From the NCBI RefSeq assembly GCF_964340395.1, contig NC_135570.1, forward strand, positions 1,595,001 to 1,605,000: a stretch of DNA of 10,000 bases. Reading direction: 5' to 3'. Positions 8,036-10,000 of this stretch are shown one piece after another; position 1 is the stretch's first letter; the number at the start of each line of letters is the position of its first letter. The notes beneath the pieces are model-generated. The model worked only from the letters and a program-made list of their open reading frames with translations, made no database searches and was not told the DNA's origin. Origin of the DNA: Glandiceps talaboti (lineage: Eukaryota; Hemichordata; Enteropneusta; Spengelidae). The translations under genes and the position numbers were made by a program.

Positions 8036-8568
8036 TATATGAGAGTATCGGTATTCCGTTGATAATATAGTGAACATTGAATGCTTTCTAGCAGATATGG
8101 AGGTGTCCAGGTTTCTTTTGCTTCACCGTCAAATGCATTTTCTTCTAATACTGCATGTTGATGACAATCACTGAGAGTGAAAGGATAGTCGACTTAATCA
8201 TCCCCACTGTGAGTCTACCATCGATTAACAGCTGCACTCCAACATTGTCCACAAATCACTACTAAAAACCTTTAAGTATATTTAAGTGTCGTATCGTAAT
8301 CATTTTCTCCGATCCACAACTGTCGATATTAAAGCATTCACGAACAGAATACGTCACAAAAGGGGGAAAGTAACTGAATTGCATGTTGGAAGTACAGAGA
8401 CAAGTATTTCAAACATTTCATCAGTTGATAAGAAGAGTTGTGTATGTCTGCTTTACACAACAGTTCACTTTTTGTTTGGCGTTCTACTAGCATTTCATGT
8501 ACACATAAAGACTATAAAAGTGTTATCAAACCATGAAATGTAATACAAGCCTTTGTTGTGCCATCTGG
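8036..8568. other. No gene recognised
   Basis: The longest frame, 8286-8543 on the plus strand, begins at a non-ATG codon. Its 85 residues include one hydrophobic stretch near residues 56-71 (LLYTTVHFLFGVLLAF) but match no family I know. I do not support it as a gene. No repeat or RNA structure stands out. Confidence 0.5.
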
Positions 8569-8954
8569 TATAAATCCAACTCATTTGTTTACTTTTCATG
8601 TTTGTAATATGTTCTCTTCGTCAATGCTTCGATGTTGGTAGTTGTATATAATCCAACCCATTTGTTTATTTCCCATGTTTGTAATATGTTCTCTTCGTCA
8701 ATGCTTCGATGTTGGTAGTTGTATATAATCCAACCCATTTGTTTATTTCCCATGTTTGTAATATGTTCTCTTCGTCAATGCTTCGATGTTGGTAGTTGTA
8801 TATAATCCAACCCATTTGTTTATTTCCCATGTTTGTAATATGTTCTCTTCGTCAATGCTTCGATGTTGGTAGTTGTATATAATCCAACCCATTTGTTTAT
8901 TTCCCATGTTTGTAATATGTTCTTTTCGTCAATACTTCGATGTTGGTAGTTGTA
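8569..8954. repeat. Minisatellite, 77-bp unit, five copies
   Basis: The anchor catttgttt occurs at 8582, 8659, 8736, 8813 and 8890, exactly 77 bases apart each time. Copies two to four are identical by inspection. The first copy differs at several places (tcatttgtttacttttcatg in place of ccatttgtttatttcccatg). The fifth has ctttt for ctctt and atact for atgct, then ends at ggtagttgta. Diverged edges with identical inner copies are the usual sign of unequal exchange homogenising the centre of an array. The unit has stops in all forward frames I checked by eye and is not a protein repeat. Confidence 0.97.
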
Positions 8955-10000
8955 AACCCAATTACTTGGTTATAAAAGCAGATGCTGATCATGACCGGTA
9001 AACGGAAGTAGCGACAAGCAATAATAAAACCTTAGAAGCAATATGGATTTGATTGTTGACAAATCTTGCTGCACGTTCACGGTTATATAATGATGTTCGC
9101 GGCCACTGAATGGGGCACTTGTGTTTCTAATCGATTTTCTCGTATTTTCTTCTCTGGCAATTTTGTTTTGAAAATGTCTGATTGTATAGAATTCAGTAAA
9201 TACATTTCGTAGAATTCGTATCCTCGTTCAGAGTATCTAGGGACTTGTAATGCTTTTGACAATAACAAAAAATAGTATGCTTATCGCGTCGTTTTATATT
9301 TTTTATTGCTCTTCTTGAGACCTTAAATTTTGTGTTCTAATTGAGCGAAGGCAGGGTTACTTTTCACTCGTTAAATGTCAGTCGTTTATTTTACTGAAAC
9401 TAATTTCTATGCGGCGTTTAGACAAGAACGAGACGTGTAGCTCCCATACACTTTGTATTGATAGTGAGTATTCTAGTGTGGCTACAAATGTACGGCTATG
9501 AGAACCAACAACACACGATCTGATAGATAATTCACTGCCGGACAGATATTGATATTTTACGCACATAAATTTTAACGTTGTAATTGTAAATATTCACGTG
9601 ACCTGATTCGAACACCAAGCAATGCAAGCAGTTTTTCACTTCATTTTCCAAATATTTTGTTCTACTATCGATTTACTAATGTTGCACTCAGTCTCTCAAA
9701 GCGAACCGTAAATATTATTAGGAAAATACATTTTTTTAGTTTATGGACTTCTTTGATGCTTGCTTCATTAATCTACACAATTGAAAACTGCGAGGGTCAT
9801 CAATTTTGTTTTTACACATTTATGAATTCCAATTGGGTTTGACGGTGAATTATGAATTCATACTGTGCTATCTAATAAATTAAGCTGACTCAAATAGTAA
9901 GGTTTGCTCTCTTTTATCAAATTTGACTAGAGTCGTTCTACAAAAACCTCGTTTACTTCGAAGTTTTCATTATCATAATGATAAAACTAAAATATATTTG
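8955..10000. other. AT-rich stretch with no gene recognised
   Basis: The open frames at 9083-9268 and 9378-9566 (minus) and 9657-9842 (plus) are each about 60 codons, with no recognisable domain. The plus frame has a hydrophobic segment but starts at a non-ATG codon. A short palindrome, ttatcat-a-atgataa near 9970-9984, is the only structured sequence seen. A minus-strand ttcgaatc near 9607 recalls a pol III B box but lacks the rest of a tRNA or SINE head. Confidence 0.55.

Noticed and set aside
8286-8543. 85-codon frame with a hydrophobic stretch, possibly a small membrane protein or an exon
   Set aside because: It has a non-ATG start, no recognisable family and no convincing splice context; random AT-rich sequence gives frames of this size.
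9596-9616. Minus-strand ttcgaatc as a tRNA T-loop or SINE B box
   Set aside because: The flanking bases do not form a T stem, and no A box or acceptor stem is found at the right distance.

Overview
This looks like a piece of an animal nuclear genome, non-coding and AT-rich (about two thirds A+T by eye). Long (TA)n tracts, a minisatellite, several non-autonomous fold-back repeats and the lack of any sustained open reading frame all point away from bacteria, phage or organelle. The short palindromic elements and the diverged dispersed repeats are of a kind common in marine invertebrates such as molluscs and cnidarians, but nothing here fixes the phylum. I recognise no protein-coding gene, tRNA, rRNA or CRISPR array. 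The longest open frames are about 110 to 122 codons; they either lie inside repeats or have no recognisable domain.

Layout. From 113 to 428 (minus sense) and 1641 to 1938 (plus sense) lie two diverged copies of one dispersed repeat family in opposite orientation. The terminal ~145 bp of each copy forms an imperfect fold-back. Between them is unique-looking AT-rich sequence with one weak reverse-transcriptase-like peptide near 875-916. From 1940 to 5630 the sequence is mostly unremarkable, with a three-copy 19-bp tandem repeat at 4721-4777 and a few short inverted repeats. From 5635 to 8035 comes a dense cluster of inverted-repeat structures: a MITE-like element whose partial second copy faces it (5635-6378), a near-perfect ~230-bp palindrome centred on 6682, a small hairpin at 6892-6916, and a (TA)n microsatellite closed by 16-bp perfect inverted repeats (7754-8035). 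Minor tandem repeats and a G run lie between them. From 8569 to 8954 is a five-copy, 77-bp minisatellite. The last kilobase shows no recognisable feature.

No genes can be seen to work together. The window is best read as intergenic or intronic DNA shaped by small non-autonomous transposons and by simple-repeat expansion. The most interesting content is the set of unrelated long inverted repeats packed into about 2.4 kb, and the microsatellite that appears to have grown inside a terminal-inverted-repeat element.
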